DNA of 42,710 nt from Acidobacteriota bacterium (GTDB taxonomy: Bacteria; Acidobacteriota; Vicinamibacteria; Vicinamibacterales; CAVVIG01), in contig JADZED010000051.1 of NCBI GenBank assembly GCA_020850715.1, positions 1 through 42,710 on the forward strand. Direction: 5' to 3'. The position numbers and the translations under genes are program-made. The notes below the pieces were generated by a model that saw nothing but the letters and a program-made list of their open reading frames with translations, did not search any database and was not told the origin of the DNA. Within the stretch, counting starts at the first letter, position 1; every line of letters starts with the position of its first letter. Positions 1 to 7,072 of this stretch are shown here, one piece after another.

Positions 1-232
1 CACGCCCTCGGGCGAACCGCCGGTCCCGGTCTCGGCCACCAACGTCCGCGCGCTCGCGCTCACGCCCGGCGGAACCGCCATCTACCTGGCCAGCGGCCAG
101 GCGACTAGCAGCGGCATCCTTCGCTTCGCCGTCGACCCCGCCACCGGCCACGTCGAACCCGGCGGCGGCCCCTTCGGCACCGGGAACAGCTGGTACGACC
201 TCGTCGTGATAGGAGGTCCCCCGGTACCGTGA
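1..232 (+). CDS. C-terminal fragment of a secreted/propeller-like protein (partial)
   Basis: This open frame enters from the left edge (codons begin at base 2) and ends at a TGA at 230-232, leaving about 76 residues. The visible text includes LALTPGGTAIYLASG and GILRFAVDPATGHVE. That is a short strand-turn-strand pattern (LTPGG..IYLAS....I..F.VDP.TG) like one blade of a lactonase or YVTN-type beta-propeller. The family is inferred from this pattern only; no catalytic residue is visible. The protein ends in a Pro-rich tail with no membrane anchor. Confidence 0.45.
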   Translation, partial: TPSGEPPVPVSATNVRALALTPGGTAIYLASGQATSSGILRFAVDPATGHVEPGGGPFGTGNSWYDLVVIGGPPVP

Positions 233-277
233 CGGAGGGGTGCCCAGGAGGCGTCGAGCCTGGCGCTCTCGAAGTGG

Positions 278-840
278 CTACATCCGGAACACGCCGAAGC
301 GCGGCTCGGGGATCGGCGCGTTGAGCGCGGCGGAGATGCCGAGTGCGAGCACGCTGCGCGTGTCCGAGGGCGGAATGATGCCGTCGTCCCACAGCCGCGC
401 GCTCGAGTAGTAGGGGCTGCCCTCCTCCTCGTACTTGGCGAGGATCGGCGCGCGGATCCGCTCGCGCTCCTCGGGCGTGATCGCCTTGCCCGGGCGCTCG
501 AACTGCTCCTCCTTGACCTGCGCCAGCACCGAGGCCGCCTGCCCGCCGCCCATCACCGAGATGCGCGCGTTGGGCCACATCCAGAGCTGGCGCGGCTCGT
601 AGGCGCGCCCGAACATGCCATAGTTCCCGGCGCCGAAGCTGCCGCCGACGATCACCGTGAACTTGGGGACCGGCGCGTTGGCCACCGCGTGCACCATCTT
701 GGCGCCGTCCTTGGCGATCCCCTTGTGCTCGTATTCCTTGCCGACGATGTAGCCGGTGATGTTCTGCAGGAACACCAGCGGCGTCTTGCGCAGCGAGCAC
801 ATCTCGATGAAGTGCGTCGCCTTGAGCGCGCTCTCGGACG
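278..840 (-). pseudogene. 3' fragment of an acyl-CoA carboxylase beta (carboxyltransferase) gene
   Basis: The frame encodes the last ~185 residues of a biotin-dependent acyl-CoA carboxylase beta subunit. It contains [37 protein letters not shown] and [13 protein letters not shown], and ends in PRFGVFRM. It aligns residue by residue with the C-terminal third of the intact paralogue at 15142-16749, at clearly less than full identity, so it is a second family member and not an assembly duplicate. Homology stops about 4 codons after an in-frame TAA near 852-854, right beside the tRNA-like sequence at 875-960. The N-terminal two thirds are missing. Truncation by insertion or recombination at the island edge is the simplest reading. 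An internal ATG at 802 exists, but a fragment without the N-terminal carboxyltransferase half should not be functional. Confidence 0.85.
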
Positions 841-874
841 ATAGGCCGGATTAGGGCTGTCCGCGGTTCTGGTG

Positions 875-960
875 TGGCCGGGCCGCGGGGATCGAACTCG
901 GACGGTCTTGCGACCAGCGAATTTTAAGTCCGCAGCGTCTGCCAGCTCCGCCACCCGGCC
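875..960 (-). tRNA. Degenerate tRNA-Leu (UAA anticodon), probable pseudo-tRNA
   Basis: On the minus strand the acceptor stem GGCCGGG/CCCGGCC is perfect, the D-arm GCGGAGCTGGCAGACGC is typical of tRNA-Leu, the anticodon stem GCGGA/TTCGC encloses CTTAAAA (anticodon TAA), and the variable arm is GGTC-GCAA-GACC. The T-arm is wrong: the 5' strand CCGAG does not pair with CCCGC (C:C and A:C mismatches), and two extra G residues separate the T-stem from the acceptor. I judge it a decayed or partly recombined tRNA-Leu. An intact tRNA-Leu of the same anticodon lies at 4503-4588. Confidence 0.6.
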
Positions 961-974
961 ACAATCGCGACGCG

Positions 975-1040
975 TGATCCCGTCTCCGGCAGCGAACGGG
1001 ATCATTTGCGGGGATCAGTTGAGGGATCAGCGCGATCCCG
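975..1040. repeat. Iterated GGGATCA/TGATCCC sites
   Basis: Three direct copies of GGGATCA lie at 998, 1011 and 1023. Inverted copies (TGATCCC at 975, GATCCC at 1034) flank them. The first two form a perfect 9-bp inverted repeat, TGATCCCGT (975-983) and ACGGGATCA (996-1004), around a 12-base loop. The cluster sits upstream of the pseudo-tRNA inside the island. Iterated short sites at an element end can be recombinase arm sites or a repressor operator. The function here is unknown. Confidence 0.5.
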
Positions 1041-1499
1041 CCGTCCGCCCGCATTCGTCTAAGTCTCGATCAGTTATAGCGTTACCCATTCTCACCGACA
1101 CCGCGGATCAGCAGAGGCCAAAGATCTTAAGTCGGTTCGAGGGCAAACGCGTGCTGCGCGCTGAAACGGCAGCGGTGCGGAAAGCGTTGATCGAATCGTT
1201 GCAGCGGCGCCCAGGGCAGCGCACTCAGTTTCGTCGCGCCGTTAGCCCAACGTTAGCCAGATTTCGATCCGCGCGAGGCTTCCGGCGCCGACGGTGGATT
1301 CCCGCTCGAAGGACAACGACGGCAACGAGTCGCCGGGGCGGGACACGGAGCTCTGAAACATGCCCTGGAGCGGGCTGCACAGTCTGGCCCTCCAGTGCGT
1401 CGCCGCCTCGACGCCGCACGACGCGGTCAGTCGGTCGATACCGGAGGGGGCGATCCCGGAGGTCTGGCATCCGGTAGCGGTCTCATGGTGCCCACTGAG
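1041..1499. other. Gene-free stretch upstream of the toxin-antitoxin pair
   Basis: I find no coding sequence with a plausible start or a recognisable product here. The open frames that cross it have arginine/serine-rich low-complexity translations typical of shadow frames in GC-rich DNA. The only notable item is AACGTTAGCCA at 1249-1259, which recurs at 4423-4433. Confidence 0.5.
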
Positions 1500-1528
1500 T
1501 TGGCCACTCGTGCGATCATTGGTACGAA
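1500..1528 (+). promoter_or_regulatory. Candidate promoter of the toxin-antitoxin operon
   Basis: TTGGCC at 1500-1505 and TACGAA at 1523-1528 are separated by 17 bases and lie about 40 bases upstream of the antitoxin ATG. Both boxes match only moderately, so this is a weak call. Confidence 0.3.
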
Positions 1529-1566
1529 CTGGAACAGGGGACGGCGGGCCAAGAAGGAGCACGACA

Positions 1567-1827
1567 ATGACCACTGCTCACGAGGACATCCTGCTCAAGC
1601 GCATCACCGTTGACCCGGGGATCCTCGGCGGCAAGCCGATCATCCGGGGGTACCGCCTGGCCGTCGAGCACGTGCTCGGCATGCTCGCCGCCGGTGACTC
1701 GACTGGCGACCTCCTTCATGAGTATCCCTGGCTTGAACCCGACGACGTGTCGGCCTGCCTCGTATACGCCCGCCGGCTAGTTGGCCACGAACGGGTCGAG
1801 CCCGCCGTCACGAGCACAAGAGCGTGA
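1567..1827 (+). CDS. DUF433 (VapB-like) antitoxin
   Basis: 86 residues. The sequence carries the DUF433 signature VDPGILGGKPIIRGYRLAV followed by EYPWLEPDDVSACLVYA, the compact helical fold found in antitoxins paired with DUF5615 PIN-like toxins. The ATG at 1567 was chosen because AAGGAG lies at 1554-1559 at normal spacing and the DUF433 domain starts within about ten residues; upstream in-frame codons have no such support. The gene overlaps the following toxin gene by four bases (GTGA), so the two should be co-translated. By family knowledge the antitoxin binds its cognate toxin and probably represses its own operon. The setting, inside a decayed island, is common for such modules. Confidence 0.85.
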   Translation: MTTAHEDILLKRITVDPGILGGKPIIRGYRLAVEHVLGMLAAGDSTGDLLHEYPWLEPDDVSACLVYARRLVGHERVEPAVTSTRA

Positions 1828-2249
1828 GAGTCCTGCTGGACAGCAGCGTGGCCGGCTCAGCCGCCGCTGCGCTGACAGCAGCCGGACACGAAGTCGAACG
1901 TGTGGCCGAGTGGATTCGTGACCCCGGTGACGAGGCGATCCTCGCGAGCGCGCACAGTGCCGGTCAGGTCGTCATCACGTTCGACAAGGACTTCGGAGAA
2001 CTGGCGGTCGTGCGTGGTCATCCGCATGCGGGAATTGTCCGTCTCGCCGGATTCCGCGCGGGCGAGCAAGGAGCCGCGGCTGTGGCTACTCTCGCGAAAT
2101 ACGAGAGTCAGTTGGCCGCCGGCGTGTCGTCACCGCGGATCCCGGCCGGACTAGGGTGCGGCCTCTCGACCGATAGAGCCAAACTCAGGACCGGTTGCGG
2201 CCGACTGCGAGCTCGGCGCGGTCACCAGAGGCCGGAGCGGGCTCTTTAG
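1824..2249 (+). CDS. DUF5615 PIN-like toxin, 3' end frameshifted
   Basis: The GTG at 1824 overlaps the antitoxin stop. The N-terminal 100 residues are a good DUF5615 match: RVLLDSSV, GHEVERVAEW, DEAILASA, VVITFDKDFGELAV and GIVRLAGFR. The Asp in FDKDFGE is the expected acidic residue of the PIN-like fold. After LAAG (about 2123) the frame gives an unrelated tail ending at 2249. The frame beginning at 2126 instead reads VVTADPGRTRVRPLDR and stops at TAG 2174-2176, the normal family ending. A duplicated GT (GTGTCGTC for GTCGTC, about 2124-2127) explains the shift. The toxin is therefore probably altered or inactive, unless this is a sequencing error. The uncorrected tail overlaps the IS91 gene end. 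Confidence 0.75.
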   Translation: MRVLLDSSVAGSAAAALTAAGHEVERVAEWIRDPGDEAILASAHSAGQVVITFDKDFGELAVVRGHPHAGIVRLAGFRAGEQGAAAVATLAKYESQLAAGVSSPRIPAGLGCGLSTDRAKLRTGCGRLRARRGHQRPERAL

Positions 2250-3471
2250 CATCTGTCGTCGGCGCCTGGCCCGCCTCGAGCCCATGTCGGCCGGCCACCT
2301 CGGCCCGCGCCCCCGCCCGCGCTCCGAGCACGCCAAAGTAGAGAATCAGATTGATGCGCGGCCGGGGCACCAGCACCGCCAGGCGCTCGAGCAGCTCGAG
2401 CGGCGTGAATACCAAGTCCGTCGTCCCGTCGCTCCACGCGTGGCGCAGCGAGAGGCGCACCCGTCCGTCGTCCGTCAGGTGGAGACGATCGGTCGCCACG
2501 GGGGGCCGCAGCACGTACCGGCACATCCGCTCCAGCCGCTCGCGCTGCTCGGACGGAACGACGACGCCCGCGTGGAGGCTGTAGCCGTTGGCGCGCGCCG
2601 CGGGGGCGTCGGAGGCCTGCGGCGCCGCCTGTAGCGCCGCAAAGCTGTTGCCCAGTCGGGCTGGACGATGCCCCGCGCGTGGGGCCAGCGCGTTCACGCC
2701 CTGCACCGACGCCGCGGCCAGCCCCGCCAGCAGCGGGGCCTCTTGAGTCCACGGATCTCTCCCATCGTTGTCCTCCAGCCGGCCGTGTCCGCGGAGCCGC
2801 CTGTCCACGAGCGGTTCGATGGCGGCCAGCACCTCTTCGGCGTCGAGCGCCGTCAGCGGACCGGCCCGATGAAACACCGACTTGCCGGGTTCATTGGCGA
2901 AGACCCCATCCGGCACGAGCGCGTGGAAGTGGACGTTCAGATTGAGGGCGCCGCCGAATCGCTGAATCACCACGACCGCACCGCTGCGGCCACTCTTGAC
3001 GCCCACGTCGCGGGCACGATCGCCCAAGACCCGACAGATGCTCCGAACCATGACGCCAGCGACGGCCCGGCACAGGTCGTGGTCCCACGCGAGCTGGTAC
3101 CGCAACCGGTACGGCACACTCAGCACCCATTGCCGAATCGGCACGTCCGGAAGCACGCGATCAACGAGGTGCGCTGCGCGTTCGGCCATCCGGCGGCCGC
3201 CGCAACTCGGGCAGAGTGCACGCCCTTTGCACGAGAAGGCGACCAGCCGGTCGAATCCACAGCCGGCGCAGTGGAACCGTGCGAAACCGCCGGCCAGCCA
3301 GCCGCAGCGGAGGAAGTCGCGAAAGGCCTGCTCGACGAACTGAGGCAAGCCCTCGCCGTCGCGCAGCGCCGCCGCCTGGGCGCGGAACGTCTCGAAGTGC
3401 TCACGCACAATGTGGTACAGCACGGTGTCGCCCGGCGACCGCTGCTGATAGACCGGCGGCGTTGAGGGCAC
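2185..3471 (-). CDS. IS91-family Y2 transposase, C-terminally truncated
   Basis: 428 residues from a GTG at 3471. The N-terminal region has a zinc-binding cysteine cluster (C68, C71, C81, C87, C90; FHCAGCGFDRLVAFSCKG and CPSCGGRRMAERAAHLVD). The HUH metal motif follows at residues 181-183 (NLNVHFHALVPDGV). The C-terminal part contains YVLRPPVATDRL, DDGRVRLSLRHAWSDGTT and PRPRINLILYFGVLGA, all characteristic of the IS91/IS801-like rolling-circle transposases. Family members normally continue for a further ~60 residues to a second CPxCGG zinc motif. Here the protein ends without it, abutting the toxin gene, so the 3' end is lost. Its start lies 40 bases from the broken end of the integrase, suggesting that this element disrupted the integrase. 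Confidence 0.88.
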   Translation of the reverse strand: MPSTPPVYQQRSPGDTVLYHIVREHFETFRAQAAALRDGEGLPQFVEQAFRDFLRCGWLAGGFARFHCAGCGFDRLVAFSCKGRALCPSCGGRRMAERAAHLVDRVLPDVPIRQWVLSVPYRLRYQLAWDHDLCRAVAGVMVRSICRVLGDRARDVGVKSGRSGAVVVIQRFGGALNLNVHFHALVPDGVFANEPGKSVFHRAGPLTALDAEEVLAAIEPLVDRRLRGHGRLEDNDGRDPWTQEAPLLAGLAAASVQGVNALAPRAGHRPARLGNSFAALQAAPQASDAPAARANGYSLHAGVVVPSEQRERLERMCRYVLRPPVATDRLHLTDDGRVRLSLRHAWSDGTTDLVFTPLELLERLAVLVPRPRINLILYFGVLGARAGARAEVAGRHGLEAGQAPTTDAKEPAPASGDRAELAVGRNRS

Positions 3472-3510
3472 CGGGCGACCGGCGCACGGGCGATGCCAAT
3501 CCCCGCCGCG

Positions 3511-4408
3511 TCACGGCGGCCTCCAGATCGCTGCCACGGCCGACGGCGGCAGCAGGACGGAGTGCGGGCGACCGTTCTTGGTCCGTGCGCCCGGCAGATG
3601 CCAGACTCCGGCCTTCAGGTCGACCTCGTCCCAGCGCATGCCGATGACTTCGCCGCCACGCTGCCCGAGCAGCAGCCGAAGCCGGATCGTGTCGGCGGGC
3701 GCGCCTGGATGCGCGTCGAGAGCCAGCCACAGCGCGCGCAGCTCGTCATCGGTGAGCACGCGATCCGACGGTCGCTCCTTGAAGCGCTTGATCATGCGCG
3801 CCGCAGGGTGCGCGTCGGCGAGCGATCGGTCCAGCGCCACGGTGAAGAGCCTCGAGATGACGGCCTGCACGCGGTTTACGCCCGTGGTGAGCCCCTTGGC
3901 CACGAGCGTGTCGAGCCGTTCATGGACGTGGGCCCGCGTGATGGCGCGAAGCGGCATCGATCCCCACGCCGGCAGCAGATGCCGCCTGGCCATCGCTAGG
4001 TCGTCGCGCCAGGTCTTCTTCCGGCCCTTGGCAAACGCCTCGTAGAGCCGGACCAGGTCAGGGAACGTGAACGTGGCGCTGGCGCCATCCGCGACGGCAG
4101 CCGGAGCAGCCGCTGTCGCTCGCGCAGCACGCTCTTCGGCCGCCGGGTCCCGCTTCTCGACGTCGATCGCATGACGCTTGTCCAACGCCCCGGCTCTGGC
4201 ATCGGCAAGGGCGAGCGCGGGGTACGTGTCCAGCGTCACCCACTGCGGCGGCCGGCCGCCGCTCCGATAAACGAAGGCCCAGGTCCGGCCCTCCCCCCCG
4301 CGGCGACACGCGCAGCGCCAGGCCTTTGGTCTTGGTGTCGAAGTACACGGTTCTCGAAGCAGGCCGCAGGCTGGAGATGAACCGATCGGTGAGCTTGACG
4401 GCAGGCAT
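3511..4408 (-). pseudogene. P4-type tyrosine integrase, frameshifted and truncated
   Basis: The start is the ATG at 4408 (MPAVKLTDRFISSLRP), which begins an Arm-DNA-binding DUF4102 domain. Reading continues to LALRVSPRGG and then needs a frame change at a run of seven G (4293-4299 on the minus strand) to resume as GRTWAFVYRSGGRPPQWVTLD. The SAM-like core and the first catalytic box follow (LLLGQRGGEVIGMRWDEVDL, Arg box I), then the beta-hairpin TKNGRPHSVLLP. The frame ends at 3511, before the HxxR box and the catalytic tyrosine. The gene is therefore both frameshifted and cut off, and cannot encode an active recombinase as read. It points away from the tRNA-Leu at 4503-4588, the usual arrangement of a tRNA-integrated island. 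Confidence 0.85.
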
Positions 4409-4502
4409 GACCGGCCTGCAGAAACGTTAGCCAAGAGTCAACGGCGGCCTTCCGATCGCTACCCTTAGGTTGCTGAACACGGCTGAAATTGCCTGAAAAC
4501 GG

Positions 4503-4588
4503 TGCCGGGGGTGGGGATCGAACCCACACGACCCTTTCGGGTCCCAGGATTTTAAGTCCTGTGCGTCTGCCAGTTCCGCCACCCCGGC
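4503..4588 (-). tRNA. tRNA-Leu (UAA)
   Basis: The minus strand folds cleanly: acceptor GCCGGGG with CCCCGGC, D-arm GGCGGAACTGGCAGACGC, anticodon stem CAGGA/TCCTG around CTTAAAA (anticodon TAA), a long class II variable arm GACCC-GAAA-GGGTC, and T-arm GTGGG-TTCGATC-CCCAC. The discriminator is A at 4503. CCA is not encoded (the next bases are CCG). The integrase remnant lies on its 3' side. Confidence 0.95.
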
Positions 4589-4798
4589 GCGGCGCCCGCC
4601 GGACGCGCTCTCGCGCCACGCGACCACCTGCCAGCGGCGCGCCTCGGAGCTCTGGCGGCGCGCTGGCCTTCCGCCTCGTGCGCGCCCGGGCCGCTACCTC
4701 TCGCACGCCGCGCGAACGAGCCTCCGCACGGCGGGCGGTCCCGATCCCGTCCGCACAGGATCGGGACGCGGCGCCGCGTGCGTGCTCCAGGACGCCCG

Positions 4799-6133
4799 TT
4801 ACTTCGCCGACTGCTGCAGGCGCTGGCCGACCTTCTGGGCCTCGTCCATCACGCGCAGCAGATTGCCGCTCCAGAGCTTGCCGATCTGCTCCTCGCTGTA
4901 GCCGCGCTTGACGAGCTCGAGCGTGACGTTGAACGTCTCGCTCGCATCACGCCAGCCGGTCACGCCGCCGCCGCCGTCGAAGTCCGACGAGATGCCGACG
5001 TGATCGATCCCGATCAGCTTGACCGCGTAGTCGATGTGGTCGACGAAGTCGGCGACCGTCGCGCGCGGATCGCCCGGCAGGCGGCGATCGATATCGGCCG
5101 CCTGTCTGTCGTAGTCGGCGCGCCGATCGGGCGTGAGCGCGTCCAGCGCCGCGCGCCCGCCGCCGCCGGGCCCGCCGGCTCCGGGCTCCGGCAGACCGAA
5201 CTGCCGGCGCAGCGCGGCCAGTGCCGCGGCACGCTCGGCCGAATCGGGCTTCGGCGTCTTGATGTAGCTGGCGAACGCCACCATCTGGATGACGCCGCCG
5301 TTCTTCGCGAGCGCCCGCAACTGCTCGTCGTCCATGTTCCGGCTGACGTTGCAGAGCGCCCGGACCGCCGAGTGCGACGCGATGATCGGCGCGGCGGAGA
5401 ATCGCGCCGCCTCCATCATCGATCCCTTCGAGGGGTGCGACACGTCGATCATGATCCCCAGACGGTTGGCCTCGGCGATCACCTGCCGGCCGAGCGGCGA
5501 GATGCCGTTGTCCCACTTGTAGCCGTCGCGCTCGCCGGTGTTGGAATCCGACAGCTGGTTGGCGCCGTTGTGCGCGAGCGACAGGTAGCGGCCGCCCCGA
5601 TCCCAGAACTCCTTCACCCGCGCGATGTTCTCGCCGATCGGGTAGCCGTTCTCCACGCCGATGAGCGCCACCTTCTTGCCGCTCGCGTTGATGCGGCGCA
5701 CGTCGGCTGCCGTGAGCGCGAGCTCGATCTTGTCGGGCGCGATCTGCTCGGTGAGGCGATGGATCGCGTCGAACTTCGCGATCGCCGCCTGGTAGGCGCG
5801 CTCGTAGCCGGCCGGCGTCAGCGCATCGGGCGTGGTCTCGGGGTTCGGCTGCCCGACGTAGACGACGAAGAAGGAGGCGTCCAGCCCCCCTTCGATCATC
5901 TTGGGCAGGTTGACCTGCGTCTCGAGCCGCTGCGCGTAGTTCTTCTCCGGCGTGAAGTTCTCCGGGTCGATGTCGTCGTGCGTGTCGAGGGCGATCACGC
6001 GCTCGTGAATCGCCCTCGCCTTCGCCACCACGTCGGGCGGCGCGTTGGGGTTCCAGGTCTGGGCGCCAGCCGGCGCCGCCGATGCGAGCGCCAGGGCGAC
6101 GGGAATCGCGAACGACGAGCGAAGGGGTCTCAT
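4799..6133 (-). CDS. Secreted zinc membrane dipeptidase (M19 family)
   Basis: 444 residues starting MRPLRSSFAIPVALALASAAPAGAQT, a standard signal peptide, so the enzyme acts outside the cytoplasm. Binuclear-zinc M19 ligands are visible: HxD (H52, D54 in DTHDDI), E161 (IGVENG), H233 (DVSHPS) and H254 (ASHSAV), with the downstream Asp in GISSDFDGGGG. M19 enzymes hydrolyse dipeptides, including some with a D-residue or beta-lactam-like bond. There is a Gly-rich insertion (about GAGGPGGGGR) before the last third. An ATG at 6139 lies two codons upstream, but GAGGAG is only 3 bases from it and 9 bases from the ATG at 6133, so I take 6133. The 5' leader carries a tandem 28-bp repeat. It stands alone, transcribed away from the gene at 6849. 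Confidence 0.92.
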   Translation of the reverse strand: MRPLRSSFAIPVALALASAAPAGAQTWNPNAPPDVVAKARAIHERVIALDTHDDIDPENFTPEKNYAQRLETQVNLPKMIEGGLDASFFVVYVGQPNPETTPDALTPAGYERAYQAAIAKFDAIHRLTEQIAPDKIELALTAADVRRINASGKKVALIGVENGYPIGENIARVKEFWDRGGRYLSLAHNGANQLSDSNTGERDGYKWDNGISPLGRQVIAEANRLGIMIDVSHPSKGSMMEAARFSAAPIIASHSAVRALCNVSRNMDDEQLRALAKNGGVIQMVAFASYIKTPKPDSAERAAALAALRRQFGLPEPGAGGPGGGGRAALDALTPDRRADYDRQAADIDRRLPGDPRATVADFVDHIDYAVKLIGIDHVGISSDFDGGGGVTGWRDASETFNVTLELVKRGYSEEQIGKLWSGNLLRVMDEAQKVGQRLQQSAK

Positions 6134-6151
6134 GGACATGCGCGCTCCTCG

Positions 6152-6207
6152 CAGGCATGAATGCCTGCAGTACGACAGACAGGCTCGAACGCCTGCGCTA
6201 CGACAGA
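6152..6207. repeat. Two tandem 28-bp hairpin repeats
   Basis: Units 6152-6179 and 6180-6207 are directly adjacent and differ at only five positions. Each starts CAGGC and has a short inverted repeat CAGGC...GCCTG (unit 1 extends to GCAGGCAT/ATGCCTGC). Each ends in TACGACAGA. They lie 18-75 bases upstream of the M19 dipeptidase start, so they would sit in its leader RNA or promoter. Confidence 0.75.
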
Positions 6208-6330
6208 ACAGCCGACGCAGCCTCGACGACTGCAATGACCGGCCCGGGAGGGTCCGGCGCAGCCTGACTGAAACCGGACCATGCGATACAACACTGCCCT
6301 TGCTGAAAACCGGCCTGCCGGGAACCGTGC

Positions 6331-6849
6331 TCAGGAGCGCCGCCACCGCGACGCGATCGCCCAAATCACACCGATGCCGGCAATCGCTGCAAGCCACAAC
6401 AGCGGCGCGCTCCGCAACCCGGACGCGCCGCCACCTGCCATCCCTTCGCCCGCATCGCCCGCCGCCCCGGCGTTCACCCCGTCGTGGGCAGGTCCGTCGA
6501 TACCAGCCGGCGCCGGCCCGGTCTCCGCTTCCGGCGGTCTGCCCGCGGCCTCGCGAGGCGCGGACTGCGGCGGCGCGTCGAACGGGATCGGCGCTCCGCT
6601 ATCCGGATCGACGAGCGCCTTCACGGCAAAGTAGGGCACGAGAATCCGATCGAGGCCGCTCTGGTCGGCGAGATAGAACTCGCCCGCCATCGTCCGCTCG
6701 ATGGTTCCGCGCAGCCGCTCGCCGGTGACGACGTCGACAATCACATTGGGATTCGAGCGGCGCCGCGCCTCGACCTGCTCCTGCGGCGTCGCCGCGGAGG
6801 CGGAGGCGGCAGCCAGCAGCATTGCCATGGCGATGCACCACGCCAGCAT
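6331..6849 (-). CDS. Unknown exported protein with C-terminal membrane anchor
   Basis: 172 residues. The ATG at 6849 gives MLAWCIAMAMLLAAASASAA, a signal peptide, and a GGAG lies nine bases upstream. The soluble part (about 25-85) contains NPNVIVDVVTGERLRGTIERTMAGEFYL and DRILVPYFAVKALVDPD. This resembles a small beta-rich module in which a substrate is 'regulated' to the envelope, but I do not recognise a named family. A Pro/Gly/Ala-rich linker (about 90-140) precedes a single hydrophobic segment LLWLAAIAGIGVIWAIA and a basic tail, so it should be anchored in the membrane with the N-terminal domain outside. No operon partners: a long repeat-filled gap separates it from the DinB gene. Confidence 0.6.
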   Translation of the reverse strand: MLAWCIAMAMLLAAASASAATPQEQVEARRRSNPNVIVDVVTGERLRGTIERTMAGEFYLADQSGLDRILVPYFAVKALVDPDSGAPIPFDAPPQSAPREAAGRPPEAETGPAPAGIDGPAHDGVNAGAAGDAGEGMAGGGASGLRSAPLLWLAAIAGIGVIWAIASRWRRS

Positions 6850-6924
6850 CTCCCGGCGCTCCGTCCTCAGTCCCCGTTCTCCAGCCCCAGCGCCCGCGTC
6901 CGGTATCGGATGCCGGCGGCCCGG

Positions 6925-7060
6925 ATCCGCGATACACGATACGACCGGCGGAGGCGCCTTCCGGCTGGCGGCGTGGCCCGTCGCCCGGACATGCCCAATG
7001 TCCATACGCCTGGCCATGCGCGCGCCCTCCGCGATTCATCCCGCGACTCGCCGGCCCGAG
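6925..7060. repeat. Diverged copy of the palindromic element at 7073-7230
   Basis: The run CGCGATACACGATACG...GGCTGGCGGCGTGGCCCGTCG...CATGCCCAATGTCC...CGCCTGGCCATG...CCTCCGCGATTCAT parallels, in the same order and spacing, the interior of the MITE that follows. It shares GCTGGCGGCGT, GCCTGGCCAT and CTCCGCGAxTCAT exactly. The terminal inverted repeats of the MITE are not preserved here. I read it as an older, decayed relative sitting in tandem. Confidence 0.5.
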
Positions 7061-7072
7061 ACCTCACGCTAG

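Larger units (their letters stand above)
861..4502. mobile_element. Remnant of an integrated genomic island beside tRNA-Leu
   Basis: This segment lies between the truncated carboxyltransferase fragment and the 3' end of the intact tRNA-Leu(UAA). It carries a P4-type integrase remnant next to the tRNA 3' end, an IS91-family transposase, a toxin-antitoxin pair and a pseudo-tRNA. Integrase placement directly outside a tRNA 3' end is the usual layout of tRNA-targeting islands. Three of its genes are visibly broken, so it is probably fixed in place. The exact left boundary is inferred from the gene truncation; I did not find a convincing duplicated attachment core. Confidence 0.5.

Noticed and set aside
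872..1477. Long plus-strand frame over the pseudo-tRNA
   Set aside because: Its first third is the antisense of the tRNA-like sequence, a well-known spurious frame, and the rest is arginine-rich noise.
1249..4433. Direct repeat AACGTTAGCCA at 1249-1259 and 4423-4433 as an attachment-site pair
   Set aside because: Only 11 bases match, the flanks diverge, and neither copy overlaps a tRNA 3' end, where this integrase type recombines. Chance or a shared short motif is as likely.
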